A DNA stretch of 64,000 bases from Lepeophtheirus salmonis (GCF_016086655.4 NC_052134.2:5766001-5830000), one strand, 5' to 3'; positions 11,890 through 24,490 are shown, numbered from the stretch's first letter. Translations and numbers: made by a program. Notes: a model not told the origin generated them from the sequence alone.

Positions 11890-14800
11890 CAATTATATTA
11901 ACCGGACGCGTTTACAAACAGGGAGACCGGGGGGTTCTAGTACTTCTGAATTTATATGAAATATGCTGTATTTTGGTTACAATAAAAAAAAAAATTCCGA
12001 CCCAAGACCAATATAAATATAACAGACATCTTTTCGTCTCAAAACCAAGTTGAATTTTGAAAAAAATTTCCTGGGTTAAGTGGTCCCATATGTTATTCAT
12101 TGTTTTACATTCAAATAAAAAATAGTCGGACGTCTTGATATTGTTTCCACAGAAGAAGCAAATCCTTTCTTCGATAGACCTTGGCTGAGTACTACCAAAA
12201 GGCAGAACGTTCTTAATTATTCGATATTTTTCAATACAAGGAAAAATCAAACCCTTCAAGTAATCTATTAGATTTCATCCTAATTGTAGTAGTTCCATCA
12301 TTCTCCCAATCGACCGTAAGAAGTGTTTCTTATTGTTTTCTGCCATCAGTAATTCTCGAATTGTTTGTTATTCGTTCCTCTCACATAGTTAAAAACTATC
12401 TCTCGGGCTAAATGTCCTCTTATTAAAATATATTTTATTCCTTCTTTTCCATTTATCACTAAATGGAAAAAAACTGTTTTTATTAATAACTTCTCCCATA
12501 AAGTCTAGTCTCACTCTAATTGATGAATTTGTCATTAAGTCTAGTCTTGGATTCCCATCCACAAGTTCTTGCCATTTCATAGTTGATAAAACTTTTTTTG
12601 GAATTCTCAGAATTAATTCTATCGTTTTCTGACCAAAACATAACCATACCCTTTATGATTTGGACAACTTAAATTGACCATTGCCTTTCATTATCACTAG
12701 GTATTGGCCAGTCTTCTCTTCCAGTTTCATCTTCAGTAACTCTGACCATACAGAGTCCTTTTTAAAAATTGGTCTAATCCAAGAGAATATCATCCCAAGT
12801 TCCCAAATTTCTACATACAATCCATTCTTCTCCACAAAATTAGCTTTTGTGGTCCATTAGGAAACATAAAATGTTGGCATATTGTTTCCACTTTCATTGC
12901 TAATAGTTTAGAAAACCCTGTAATCCTCAACAGATGAATCATATATTTTCGGTAGTATTAATGTGCTCCATATAAAAATTCTCAAGGGAACATTTCTAAT
13001 GGTAAAGGTACTGTCCTTTGACATTGTGTTGACCAAATTGTTTACAATGTTTTATCAAATTTTTTATGCTCATCCCTTCTTTCTAGTTCAAAAAACGATC
13101 CCAGTATTTTAATTACTTCTACAATTACTAACTTTTGAAAGTTTAGTCTATTCGAGCAGTTTGTCATAAGTTTTGACTTCTAAAAGTTGACTTCTAATCC
13201 AGAAATGTATTTGAACGTTACAAGCATATTGTCAGTACAGTTAAGTGATTTAATAATTTGTTTTGCGTCTCCTGAGTATAAAGTTGTCATGTCGTCTTCA
13301 AACGCTTCTACTTTCTTTTTTAAGTTTCCTACTTTAATCCCTTTGATGACAGAACAATATTCAATTCCCCTTATTAGAGGGTTCAATGCAATTATGATAA
13401 GACAAGGTGAAATTGAGTGGCCATGCCGACACCCTTTACTGACTATGAATCTAATATTACTCTTTGCATAGAATGTGTGGAGGTTACTTAGACAAATGTC
13501 TACCATCTCCAAAACTATTGTTCCTGAGACATACTCTTATTCATGGATGTAGTATTTAATCAGAAGCTTTTTTGAAATCTATGGTCATCACCACTAAATC
13601 TAGGCCACCTTTCTCTGCAATTTGTATTAAATCTTTTATTCTTCGTGAAATATTCTTCACATATCGAACCTTTATAAATCCTTTTTTGGTAGGGTGTATG
13701 AATGATGTCAAAACTTTTTGAATAATTTTAGCTAGAATTTCACTATATATTTAATAGGTAGTGCTAAGCATAGCGAGGGGCCTTTGATTTTCGATCTACC
13801 TAAGATCCTTTCCTTGCTTAGGTATTAAGATTAATCGTCCGTCAGTAACATTGTGTTGGCATTTCCCTACTTGTTATGCCTCTCTATAATCTATTTCTGA
13901 TAGAGGAGCCAACAAATTACAACATTTCTTAAAGTATTCCATTGAAAACCATCTGGTCCCGGGGATTTATTCCTCTTGTTGTATGACATTATATAGTTTT
14001 TTTAAGAAATGATAACCCGATTTATATTTCGATTGAGGTTTCTCTTGCATTTCTTCTCCTCTACCATAGATTGACTTGTTTATATTTTGCAAATGATCTA
14101 TCACAGTAGAATAAATTTTCTTGGGATTTGCTATAAGTTTTCCATTTACATCAAACACGGAACTTACTTGCTTACTGGCCATTTGATTACTTTCCATTTT
14201 CTTAAGTTGCTCAAAAAAATTACGTTTTCTTTTGATAAAGACTTATTACCACTCATTATTAGACATCCTTGGCCTTTAAACATTTTCACCCTGAATTTTA
14301 CTTCCTCAATTGTACCACCATCTCTATGGTCACTATTTTCTATTAATGACCCTTCATTTGTGAGCCTTACCCCTAGTTTTATGAATATGCTCGTCTTGAG
14401 GAATCGAAAATTAATTTCAATTAATTAGTATTTTTAGCAATGTATTATAATCTTCCAGTAAGGGAACCTGCGTGGCAGACAAAAAAACAAAAAAAGTCAA
14501 CCCTTGAGCTCTGAACTAAGTTATTTTTCCTTCTAATGTCGAAAGTATATTTTGGCTTTTCTTGAAATTTTTTGTTTGCATCTTTTAAACCTCTAGTACC
14601 CAGAAAATCTTTCACGATTTTTGTTGCGTTAGGATTATTTTCATTAATGTAATTATTTGTATCCCTTCTTTGGTCCATTACCATATTAAAATCTTCCATT
14701 ACATTCATATCCCCACAATTCCTGTCATCCTCCACGTTTAGCTGAGAAAAAATAGAATTACAGAATCCTGGGTTGTCCTTATTAGGTCCATAGATGGATG

Positions 14801-14950
14801 ATATCCTTACACGAAATTTACCCCAGTTCACGGTAACAACAAGATTGTTGCCTTCAACATCTTTAAATATTAATTTCTGCTTTAGCGATTTTTTTATCAT
14901 AAGAAGGATTCCGCTTGAAGGGTAGTTACCTTTTTTATAGCCCACTGGTG
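11890..14950 (-). pseudogene. LINE A ORF2: endonuclease, reverse transcriptase, zinc finger
   Basis: The longest LINE here, minus strand, about 3 kb. From 14945 to 14445 lies an APE-type endonuclease portion (SSIYGPNKDNPGF, EDFNMVMDQRRDTNNY, GLKDANKKF, then SRVDFF), with its first tens of residues missing, so the copy is 5'-truncated. A linker follows at 14197-13967 (KQVSSVFDVNGKLI). RT motifs come next: SKGCRHGHSISPCL replacing the usual RQGDPxSP (about 13440) and AFEDDMTTLYS at the catalytic box (about 13310). A post-RT segment with FKKDSVWSELLKMKL is at about 12760. The C-terminal zinc finger (ICFFCGNNIKTSDYFLFEC) is at about 12165-12110 and the frame ends near 11912. Frameshifts and stops separate the blocks. 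LINE D at 42 kb is from the same lineage (shared DDMTTxYS and KDSVW blocks). Confidence 0.85.
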
Positions 14951-14954
14951 CATG

Positions 14955-15925
14955 GAAAATGTAATAACTCTTATTAAAGTTCCTATTTTAGGTTACACTT
15001 GCCTATTTTCATGTCACATAAGGATAATATAACGGTATTCAACTCTAATAAACTATCCACAAATTTGCGTTTGAGGATATAATATTAAGGGTTATAAAGC
15101 TAATTTATAGTGATAAAAAAAAAACACCCAAACTATCAAATTTACACTTACTACTTTTAAAAATACAACGAAAGCTGGAAATTCAAGAAGTAGGGGCCAT
15201 AAATAAAATTAAGTGGTGTAAGAACATATCAATTAATAAACAAAAATGAGTCCATATTGGTATATATCGAAAAATAAACCGCAATATTTCTAATTTGAAT
15301 GAATAAAAGTATGAATACAAACCAGCCATGATGTATTTTTAGGTGATTTATTTGTTCCTGGGTCAGAGATTTGGTCCTTTTATCTTCTTTATCTATTAAG
15401 TTTCTTTTTGAATATTTATTTTTTTTTTAAAGGTACTTTATTTCCTTCTAATATTTGTTAAATATAAATATATAAATTTCGGAGACATAGTCTCCTAGTG
15501 TAATTGTAATAAGCCAATAATTCAGGAAAAAAGAAATACATGTAGTTTAAAACAAGACTCTAGTATCGATAGATTTTTTCAGGGTTAAAAAAAAATTAGA
15601 ATAATATTAACAATTTAAATATTTTATATCAAATGTACGAAAAAATTAATCGATAAAATTAAAATTCATAAATTTTTACTAGTTTATTTATAATCAGCCG
15701 AGTGCTATAGTTGGTGTGCTACACAGGTCCCAAGAGTGGTATCCCGTAGTTTATAATTGATCTTCACTATGAACACATCTTTCTCTAGTGTAGTTCGGAA
15801 AATTTTATTAAATATTAAAACATTAAACAGCCCATGACATGTGTCTCTATCTTCATGTCTTCGCCAGCTCCTGGAGAAATCAAGAAAAGCCGGTCCTTCT
15901 CCCTCGCTGTTACTCCATAGCCTTC
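14955..15925. other. A+T-rich stretch between two LINEs
   Basis: Contains the probable 3' untranslated part of LINE C (15690-15925, more G+C-rich and frame-poor). The rest is plain A+T-rich DNA. Confidence 0.4.
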
Positions 15926-16869
15926 CTGAACTCTTTCATCGAGCATACCTCTTAGCCCCTATAACTTACGGTAACCCATTAAGAGGTGAGAGGACGCTTC
16001 TACTTTGTCTTTAAAGAAACTACATTTTCTTTTGTCTTTCAGGGTGTGTTTGGAATTCGTATAGAGAGAGCCTGTCGCTAATTGGTATCCAAAGAGCTTT
16101 TGATGCGAGTTTGTGAAAAGGTTATTTAAAATAAGTTTTATATTATTCATAGTAGAGTCATCAAGAGCGCCGTGACTATGAAGTATCAGTTTTTTGTTCA
16201 ATTTTCTGGGGTTGTTATGCCTTAAACTCCTTGGGCTCACAACAGCTTTTCTTATCTTAGCAGCTCTGCAGCTTCAAGAGGTGGGAGTTGGTTTTCTGTT
16301 TTGTCTCAGTTGTCTGAAAGAAGTAAGTCCGTCAGACTTGAGTAGTTCATCTTGATTTAATAATCTGTTTATGTAATGTAGGGGCTCGTGTGGACCAAGT
16401 AACGAGATAACTATCGGGATAATTGAGTTCCAAGAGTAGGTTTTTGGTTTAGGTTTACTGATTTGGTAAGTTTGCATAACACCCGCAGACCTATGTGAAG
16501 TCGTTGTTATATAAAGTAGCCCAACTGCTTGTAGAAATATTTCTTAATTCTAATTGCCCAGAAGTCATAGGCAAGAATTAACATATTGAACCAAGAGAGA
16601 TTCAATGATTTCCAATTTGTTTTTGGATTTAGGCAACCTATTCCACAGTCTCTTATGGAAGCCTCTAACTACCCTTGCAATATATACGGTCTCTTTTTAT
16701 TCCATAAGAATTCCTCTCGAATCCTGTACATTCTTTTCCAGATATCCTCTCTGAAAGGAGTGTACCTAATAAGGTTACTTACTTTTGGGATCATTATGGA
16801 GTTCCAGATCTTAATTTTATCAAGAAGATTCAGGTGAAGTTATGAATATAAGTTTTCTAGTTTTGACAA

Positions 16870-17455
16870 AATTAATGACTCATTTATTTTTATTGCTCCC
16901 TAAGGTTGGGATATTAATAGTTTGATCCATAAAAAATGTGCATCCATTATATATTTATAAATAATATAACTGTGATCATAAGATACTTATATTTTATTAA
17001 TTTGTATTAAAATAATTTAATGACACAATTTTCACACAATATTAAATGGTTGCATTATCTTTATGTCAAATAATAAAAATTCAATTTTTAATTATTAATC
17101 TCTTTTTGTTATTACAACTCGTACAAAATGGCAACTTGTATACAACATCTATATATATATATAAAACACATTTTTTGTTATGTTATTATCATAAATTGAC
17201 TTTAGAAGGTTAAAAAAAGAAATAATTAATGTCATATTTGGTCTCATTTACAAACTATTATTTTGTCTAATAAATAAAATATTATTCATATAGACATTTA
17301 TATTAGTCGTTAACTTTTTTTGTATCTGGCAATCTTTACTTCGAAAATAAATAATTAATGTTAATTAATTCTATTTCAACTATATGTAGAATGATTATAA
17401 TTGTTGTGAGAATATAGGACATATCTCATAATTTGAAAAACTTTCAAATGGATTT
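16870..17455. other. A+T-rich insertion within LINE C
   Basis: About 585 bp with no readable frame, lying between two parts of the LINE C coding region. Composition is much more A+T-rich than the flanking LINE. It may be a MITE-like insertion or a replacement of lost coding sequence. I could not see clean TIRs or a target duplication. Confidence 0.4.
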
Positions 17456-18282
17456 ATATGTCCCAAGCCTAAACTCTTTCAATGTGCGTGAGGGGGGATC
17501 TTTTATAAAGTTTGACATTTTTCTACAACGTTTCTGTCATAAAGTCTTCTTTTCTATTTGCAGGGAGTCTTGCCTTAGTAGATACTATAATTCCAAGAAG
17601 TGATGTCGACTGGGGGAATTCAATATTTTGAGAGTGTATATTCAGGTGGCCCTCACAATTGGTCAGTATTTATATTTTTCAAATGTTAATAGATATTCCT
17701 GATATTTTTCCCAGCCCTTGCTTTGTTTCAATAAAATCTTGATTGTTGGTAGCACTTTTCTCTAGTTTCTTTGTAGAAAGGTTCAGGTAATCTGCGTATA
17801 AAAGGTATTTCATCGACGTGCTATCTATTTTTATTCCGTTATTGCTAGGGTCACAATGGATTTTCTCATAAATTTCGTTTATGCCATTATAAATAGATTG
17901 GAAGAACGAAGATCTCCTTGTCTTTCTTCTCGAACAAAATTACACATTTTGTGGTGCTTGTATGTCAATTTTTGAAAAAGAGACCCTCACTATGGCAAAT
18001 ACTCATTTTTCAAGCCCAATTATATATCTATGGAAGACAATATCAAATTCTTTCTCTCAGTCAAATGTAAGTGTCGCAAAACTTTTATTTTCTAGATAGT
18101 CAAAGACGTGAGGAATATCTTTTAGGTACCTGGACTAAATGAAACATTTTTGGGCCGGAGAGATGAATAGCGGAATGAATTTGACTAAGCTACGATCTAA
18201 AACACCTGTACGGATATTTTAAGAGGCATTTATATATATATGACGTAATTTTTATTGCCTCTGCCGAACAATTTTCTTTAGT

Positions 18283-18298
18283 AATACTTCCCACTAAT
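18283..18298. repeat. 16-bp direct repeat, left copy
   Basis: AATACTTCCCACTAAT, identical to 18912-18927. It marks the left edge of the segment that splits LINE C. Confidence 0.85.
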
Positions 18299-18911
18299 TG
18301 ATTTATATATTCATACCCTGAGTGAAGAACAGGGGATAGATGGTTATTAACAGAAAATATTTATGAAATTCAAAGGGCAGACCTGAGGGCACTACGGATG
18401 TGTTATTACTGTAATTCAAGATAAAGTTAGTACTCTCAATTATTGTACCAGGCGGTCCATTGAAATATGAGCACTTTCAAACTCAATAATTAATGCAGGT
18501 TGAGTAATTTTGATATATTAAAGTGTAAACCTTTTAAAAATAAATAATAAAACACCCCTGTTTTTTTAGGCTTACGTACAAGTAGAGAAAGTAACTCTTG
18601 AACGTGATTGACAAATTTCCATTTGCACACTCTAAGCAGTTGGGCATCTCCAGGACCACTGCCAGCGCTGTCCGCAAGTCCGAAACGTTGGAGAAGAAGA
18701 AGGGCTCTCCAAAAAGGTCAAACTGGAAAGGGAGAAGTGAATGAAAACAGCCCGGTCGATTCCCTAAAGTCAAGGAGGGGATATGCAAGAGATCTCAGAT
18801 CTTTGCAGTAAACTGTCCAGAGAGCTATACAAATGTTGGAGAAAAGAGCCTGATGAGGGTGGAGAGGGCACTTTTGAAACCAGCAACGACATAAACCTAA
18901 ATATTTAAAAA
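18299..18911 (+). mobile_element. 613-bp insert in LINE C with mariner 5' part
   Basis: This block sits between two identical 16-bp repeats, and LINE C coding similarity stops on one side and resumes on the other. Its first 150 bp are unassigned. From 18448 it holds a mariner start, ending abruptly after the LLKPAT block. Its last bases (ACCTAAATATTTAAAAAA) are A-rich. A 16-bp target duplication is too long for a mariner, which duplicates TA, but typical of LINE-driven insertion. I therefore infer retroposition of a transcript that contained a truncated mariner. Confidence 0.55.
18448..18895 (+). pseudogene. Mariner 5' end and transposase N-terminal domain
   Basis: Starts after a TA dinucleotide (18446-18447) with CCAGGCGGTCCATTGAAATA, which looks like a TIR. 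A transposase N-terminus follows (AHSKQLGISRTTASAVRKSE from about 18635). One frame is open for about 50 codons, then a stop, then KVKEGICKRSQI and RVERALLKPAT near 18890. The catalytic domain is absent. It belongs to the same family as 2055-2680, which retains the same domain and also a C-terminal tail. It cannot move by itself. Confidence 0.6.
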
Positions 18912-18927
18912 AATACTTCCCACTAAT
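18912..18927. repeat. 16-bp direct repeat, right copy
   Basis: AATACTTCCCACTAAT, identical to 18283-18298. Immediately right of it the LINE C linker resumes on the minus strand. Confidence 0.85.
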
Positions 18928-19564
18928 ATTGAGTTCCTTCAGGTTGTTTTTACACATTATCACTAAACCCTTTCTTTCATATGATAGCAAAATTTTTAAC
19001 TTAGAGTTATTAACCTTCAGTTATGTTTTTGAATGCTTCGATTTGCTCTGGAATATTTTTCATTTCTTTTACCTCGTCTCTTCGTTTCTGGGAAATCCTT
19101 ACTTTCGAAAATCTTTCATTGTTTTTTAAGGTGTCCAACGATGTTATTTTCCCTATTTCAAGCTTTGATCTTATTTTTGGCTTAATTCTAAAATCTCATG
19201 ACAGCTTTCTTTGGATTCCAATAGGAAAACATTAAGTTTCCAGAATGACTTTTTCGACCTTGATGAATGTCAAAATTGGGCAATGGTTTGAAATATTGGG
19301 AAGCAAAACCTTGAACTCTTCTAGGAGGCTTGTTGCAACCTTAGGTATGACAACATAGTTTAGTCTATAATGTATTACGTTACCAAATGTTGATCTTTCA
19401 TCATCATTCATTTTTGGTGAGACGTTGTTCACCACTTGCTTAAGATTGCTAAAATTAAAGTCGTTGACTAATTTTTCAAGATTTTTAACATTCTTAATAT
19501 TGTAGAATCCTTTATAAGAAATCAAATCAACTTATTTATATTGAATTTCGGAACTTTTCCTGTT

Positions 19565-20415
19565 TCTAAAATATTCATTATTTCTAACAATTGACTTGAT
19601 TATATTCAACTTTGAAACATTTTCACGCAAAATTTTTTATTTTTTATAAATATTTTGTTAAAATATTTCTAGTTAAATTGAAGAAATCAAGTAAAATCGA
19701 ACTTTTTTTGGGAATATCTTTTTCAGTTGTAATATAAAATTCATTCTATAGTCTTGCAGAATAACAAAGCAATTTATAAGAATATATATTTGCAAAACAT
19801 GTAAAGCTTCCAAATAAAGCTTCCTTTAAATTTATTCGATTTTTTATATGATTAGACCCATTTTGTAGGAACTTAAGATATACTTATCTCTATAAATATA
19901 TAACTATTTGATTTGGAAATATGACTCTTATATTGAAATTATACTTAAAAACTAAAAAAGAGACTTTGAAGGCCAAACTTTCTTCAATTGAAAATAATAA
20001 AGATTATTTTGTATTGTATGTCTTAAATAACAATAATATACATGATTTTTAGCTGGCTGGCGTCCCAAAACCCAGTATTTTGTTGCATAATGTAATTTAT
20101 CAATTTATAATTCCATATTTTTGACAATGAATTTTTGCTGAAGTTAGTAAAATTTTCAGTGCTTCATGAGGATGAATCCGAATAGTTTATTGATATAAAC
20201 TGACTTTTTTTTTTGACAAATACCAAAGTACTCCAGATTCAATTTTGAGAAAAAGCATTTTGGCTGCTTTTGTTTTGATGTCCATATATAAAATGAAGAC
20301 ACTGTATCAATTTTATCTTTAATTCTGAAAGAAAACAACAACAAAATAAATAAAGAATTCAATCTAATCAGGCTTAACATTACAGGATTATATGAAAAAG
20401 TATTGTGGATAAAAT
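19565..20415. other. A+T-rich intergenic stretch
   Basis: No gene seen. The minus-strand frame at 20156-20446 is low-complexity and runs into the TIR of the next mariner, so it is not credible as a gene. Confidence 0.5.
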
Positions 20416-20418
20416 GTA

Positions 20419-21700
20419 CTGGGTGTAGAAAAAATAATGAGACCATCTAAAAATAAAGTTTTGAATATATGTTGTTTATTAAATCATAAAGTTCTGACTA
20501 TTTTAGAATAGCATGGATTCTATCCTTTTATTGATGTACATGTTGTTAAGAAATTTTTTGTATTAATCGCGAGGGAGGTCAGAAGAATCATGATAAACAA
20601 TTTAATTTGCGCCGGGAAGACAACCTCGGACATCATGAAAACCTTAAACGTCAGCAAGGCAGTAGTTTGTCGGGTCAGAAGTCGTTTGGCTGATGGGGAC
20701 AACCTTAAGGGGAACCCCAAGCTTGGAAGGCTCCCCAAAGTGAAGCCTGAAGACATCATGGAGCCCTTTGCGGTCAACCCATCGATGAAGATGTCACAGT
20801 ATGCCAAGAATAAGAATGTACATCGGTCTACTGTGGGCAAGACCATCTGAAAGGCTGGAAGAAGGTCGCTTAAAATAACTGAGAATCCACGCCTATCCCA
20901 ACGTCAAAAAGAACTTGTTAACAACTCTTGAATGATCTGAAGCACAACAGCAACTGGTCTTTTTTTTCTCTGATGAAAATTCATTTACCGTTGATCCCGT
21001 CTACAACAAGAAAAATAATCGGGTGATATACTTCGACATTGTTAACCCTAGCATTAGGACAGTCACCAAGCCTAAACATCTGGCGTCTGTGATGATGTTG
21101 GGGGCTGTTGCATCAACTGGAGACAAAATGCCTCAAATTTTGTTTCTTGTTTTATAACAGTTACCTGCAGACAATTACTCAATGTTGTTGAAGGAAAGTC
21201 TGGTTCCATAGACCACCAAGACCATGAAGAAGTCCAACAAGGCCACTTACGTATTTCAGTAGGATGTGTCTCCAGCCTTTACTGCTAATATTGTACAAGA
21301 GTCGATGGACAGCAACCTGAACATCTGGTCCAAGAACTTTTGGTCCCTTCAGAGCCCAGATATGAACTTAATTTGGTTAAATTTAAAAACTCCATTTGGT
21401 GGCAAATTGATAAAAATTCTTGCAACGTATGCCATCCGAATATTTATGCCCTGAAGACTTCCGTTAACCAGCAGTGGAGGATCATGAAAAATGACTACGT
21501 TACCAATGTGTGCTAGGGGCTCCAGAGGCGGATAAAGGCTGTCATTGAAGCTGATGGGGGGCCGGATTCTTAATTAATATGAATTGGTATAGTACAAAAT
21601 ATTATACAATAAAATTTTCCATGTAAAATATCATCTTGATCAACTATGTGTATTTTAATGATTACTTAGAGACAGCACTCACTACTTTTTCTACACCTGG
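20419..21700 (+). mobile_element. Full-length but broken mariner with TIRs and TA flanks
   Basis: The element is 1282 bp and is bounded by TA at 20417-20418 and 21701-21702. The 5' TIR begins CTGGGTGTAGAAAAAATAAT and the reverse complement of the 3' end begins CCAGGTGTAGAAAAAGTAGT, so about 23 bp match with a few differences. Inside is one transposase pseudogene. The same 3' end and transposase C-terminus recur at 47055-47477. Confidence 0.85.
20590..21573 (+). pseudogene. Mariner transposase, frameshifted
   Basis: Begins at an ATG (MINNLICAGKTTSDIMKTL) with a helix-turn-helix domain (NVSKAVVCRVRSRL) that stays open for 86 codons to a stop near 20850. The frame then shifts. The catalytic domain reads WSFFFSDENSFTVDPVYNKK (first aspartate, about 20970) and ASVMMLGAVASTGDKMPQIL. 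The second-aspartate block is VFQ-stop-DVSPAFTANIV (about 21260). The third-aspartate block, SPDMNLIWLN, is rearranged, so that residue is lost. The intact relative at 47 kb has SPDLSLLDYSIW here. The tail ends GPDS. It would have bound the TIRs and excised the element, but at least three lesions disable it. Confidence 0.8.
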
Positions 21701-21704
21701 TAGT

Positions 21705-24380
21705 TTAAAATAAATGAGAAGTATTTTCAGAAGTTTCGGAGTGTATAATATTTTTGTTCACTAACAAAGGGTTAAAATTTTACTCAAAAATGTTGTCGAA
21801 TAAATTAAATTTGGCGTTTCAACTCGAGGGAAAAGGGAAAGTTCATATGATAAAATATGTAAAATGGAAAACTGGGTTAATTGTGAATTTATTATCTCTA
21901 CGGTAAGGAATCCTATCTATGCATTCTAACTTTCTTGTATACCTACAGGGTGGCTTAAATTAACGTTTAAAAGGGGATTTTTTAAAATGTTATCACTACC
22001 ACTGAATTACTTCAGACATCAGCCTTTTAAATTATGTCTCTTAATTAGAGTTAAGAAACTGATGAAAAAAAAAGAAAAACAACACAAAGTGCACTTGATT
22101 ATTCTCAATAACCATAATTTGGTGCCTGATCTCCTAATGAATTGTATTCAAAACACTTTGTAAGTATATTGCTAAATTGATCAATCAATCTTGACGCTGC
22201 AACGTTATTGTACAATAGACTTATTGCTCCCTCACCCCCCCGTTCCCCACCCACCCCTTATTGGTAAAATAATGAGGTTTCACCGATTACGGATAAACAG
22301 ACATTTAAACTATCTGACTTACAAAATATCTTAAAATCCATAAACACTTTAAATATATATTTTCTACTTCATTGAGTCACTCACGCACATTATATTAAAA
22401 AATCCTCTTCCATGCTTGCAGTCCACCAAAATATGTTGTTCCAATTGCTTTTTACATGTGAGTCACATTACACAGATAACTGTAATGAAATTTTTGTCAT
22501 ACATGTGAGGACTACAGTTGAAGGAAACATGACCTAAAATACGGGCGATATTTTTTATAGTTGGCAATCTAATTTATGTTTTTTTCCTAAACTGTTATCA
22601 TTATTTTATAATACTAGAGGAAAAAATATCTACATTATAATATAATCACTAGTACGTTTACTTATCAATGTCAGAAGGTAGGACCGTGCTATATGAATTT
22701 CTCGTTGGACTCAAAGTAATTTTTGTCTATGTCCATGCTTGATACGGAAGATTATTTTTATTTTTTATTTATTATAGCTGCTCAGAGCTGATATAATATA
22801 ACGTAATGACAGCTAAGCTGTTCCTTACCCAAATATTTTTCAAATTGCCAGGCTTAACATGTCAATATCCAGTTTTTCTATTTTTTTACATACGGACAAT
22901 TCATTTTTTATATACAACATACATTTGGAAGAGTACGACAATAAATATGTCATTTGCTTAGGCAGCTTTAGAATGTTTGTATATAAATAATAAAAGTTTG
23001 ATTCTCACAATTAAAAAAAAAAAAATGCGCAAAAGAAACAGTGAAATGCACTTACTCTTTATTAATATTACGCCAAATTTAATTAATGCAAGTTTTTTTT
23101 ACTTTTATTCTCTTAAGTAATTAATTTATTATGTAGATTAATGTTGATGTGAAATATATTCCCTCAACGGACTTTTGTTCAGGTAATCATTGCAATTTTT
23201 TTATAATTATTTAAATGTGTTAGATCAAAATATACGTTTTTAAATATCATTAAAATAGTTTAATTGTATAACTAAGCTACAATAATCCACATTAAAAATA
23301 CAACAGTACCTGCGCATGTTCACTTCCATGCAACTGGCTTTGGTATTTCATTAATTCTGGTTTTCCGAGAATGGACTCCAAACATTAATTTAAACATTTT
23401 AATTTACTGATAAAACCAGTCAAAATCATTTGAAGCAGGGACCAGTAATAAATGCCTCATGTTATGTGTCAGACACATATGGGACCAAGTCACAACTAAA
23501 TTTCAAGTTGTAATATTATAGTCAAAAGTCATATGTTCTTGAAGATGTTTATGGAGTCAAGCGGTTTTATCGAAGTCTTATTTTAACAGGTTGAATTTTT
23601 TTTAGGTTATTTCTAGATATCTCATGTCAAGTTAAACACGAGTGTTAAAATATCAAGTCCATGTGATCTCACAATCAATAAAATTTGACTCCAATTCCAA
23701 TTTCATGTGTGCAATACGACTTTTTAAAAGATTGAATTTGGCTACTTGATGGATTATATACCATAATAAAAAACGGCTTCCATTTATCCATCCACACTTT
23801 ATTTTTAGAAAGAGTGATGAGAGAAATTAATTATCATCAAGTCTTATCTTATGATTAATAAATATCTTGCATTGTATTTATAATGGCCCAATGATTATAT
23901 CTGCTATTGAACTATATTTGATATTTAAACTGAGAATCATGTATATTTTCTTAAGAAGGATAACAGAGGAATTTGTATTTCTGAGGAGAGCAAAATGTGA
24001 AATGCCAAGATATGAAAATTTCAAAGGATCATTAATAAAATAGTCAAGTATAAAACTGCACATTATTTGTATACAAAATATTGCCTTTAAAAAATGGATA
24101 CTAAATATTTAACTTCAGCAGAAAAAAAAAGTTTGCGATAGTTTTCATCATTTTACAATCCATAAAATGAAATTTTTTATTGAAATTCATTTTAGTACCA
24201 ATTTTGTTTTCCTGTAAGAATTTGGAGGTAAATTTTTTTATTCCTAAATTTCTAATATTATGTCAATTGCCAACTATATAGTTGGATTAAGGATACTGAT
24301 TAACATTGGACGACTACATTGTGATCTTGTAAAAGAAGATTCTTTCATGAATCTACAAAATCACTAAGCAGGGGGCTAAG
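21705..24380. other. A+T-rich intergenic stretch
   Basis: No gene seen. A C-rich patch at 22229-22257 (runs of seven and four C) and a loose AAGTCA-like repetition around 23490-23680 are the only compositional features. The minus-strand frame at 23878-24063 is not convincing. Confidence 0.5.
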
Positions 24381-24384
24381 GTCT

Positions 24385-24490
24385 AGTTGAGTATTCCAGC
24401 AGCTCATACTGCAAAGTATGCTCAAGAAGGGACGGCAAAAAAGTAAATGATCGAAAAAAACTTTGGCCTCCATTGAACACGGGCCTTCAT
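24385..24490 (+). pseudogene. Short mariner catalytic-region scrap
   Basis: Reads in mixed frames as TTCCAGCAG (FQQ), then AAHTAKYAQEG, then NDRKNF and a WPP-like block. That is the order found between the second and third aspartates of the mariners at 21.3 and 29.2 kb. About 100 bp, no ends visible. The match is short and depends on frame changes. Confidence 0.35.

Larger units (their letters stand above)
15930..19560 (-). pseudogene. LINE C ORF2, split by two inserted segments
   Basis: A second LINE on the minus strand, more divergent than LINE A. Endonuclease C-terminal part at 19525-19232 (FGNVIHYRLNYVVIP, then SNHCPILTF). Linker to about 18912. RT from about 18160 (YSSRL-type start, a motif-A-like EFDIVFHRYI near 18040, ERQGDLRSS near 17925, and KYLLYADYLNLS near 17800, where the second catalytic aspartate is Y). 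Thumb region near 17560-17470. It resumes at 16860 with the conserved REEFLWNKKRPYI block (about 16720) and ends with a zinc-finger-like tail (KRKCSFFKDKVEASSHLL, near 16010-15970). Coding similarity is interrupted at 17455-16870 and at 18911-18299. Many stops and shifts. It is a dead copy. Confidence 0.75.

Noticed and set aside
14087..14428. Plus-strand frame of 113 codons
   Set aside because: Opposite strand of LINE A linker sequence.
15690..15780. Possible tRNA-like sequence
   Set aside because: No B box and no cloverleaf. It lies in the probable 3' untranslated part of LINE C.
16586..16837. Plus-strand frame of 83 codons
   Set aside because: Opposite strand of LINE C, where the minus strand reads a conserved LINE block.
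20156..20446. Minus-strand frame of 96 codons
   Set aside because: Runs into the TIR of the mariner at 20419 and is low-complexity.
20520..20846. Minus-strand frame of 108 codons
   Set aside because: Shadow of the mariner transposase on the other strand.
23490..23700. Loose repetition of AAGTCA-like words
   Set aside because: Too irregular to call an array by eye.
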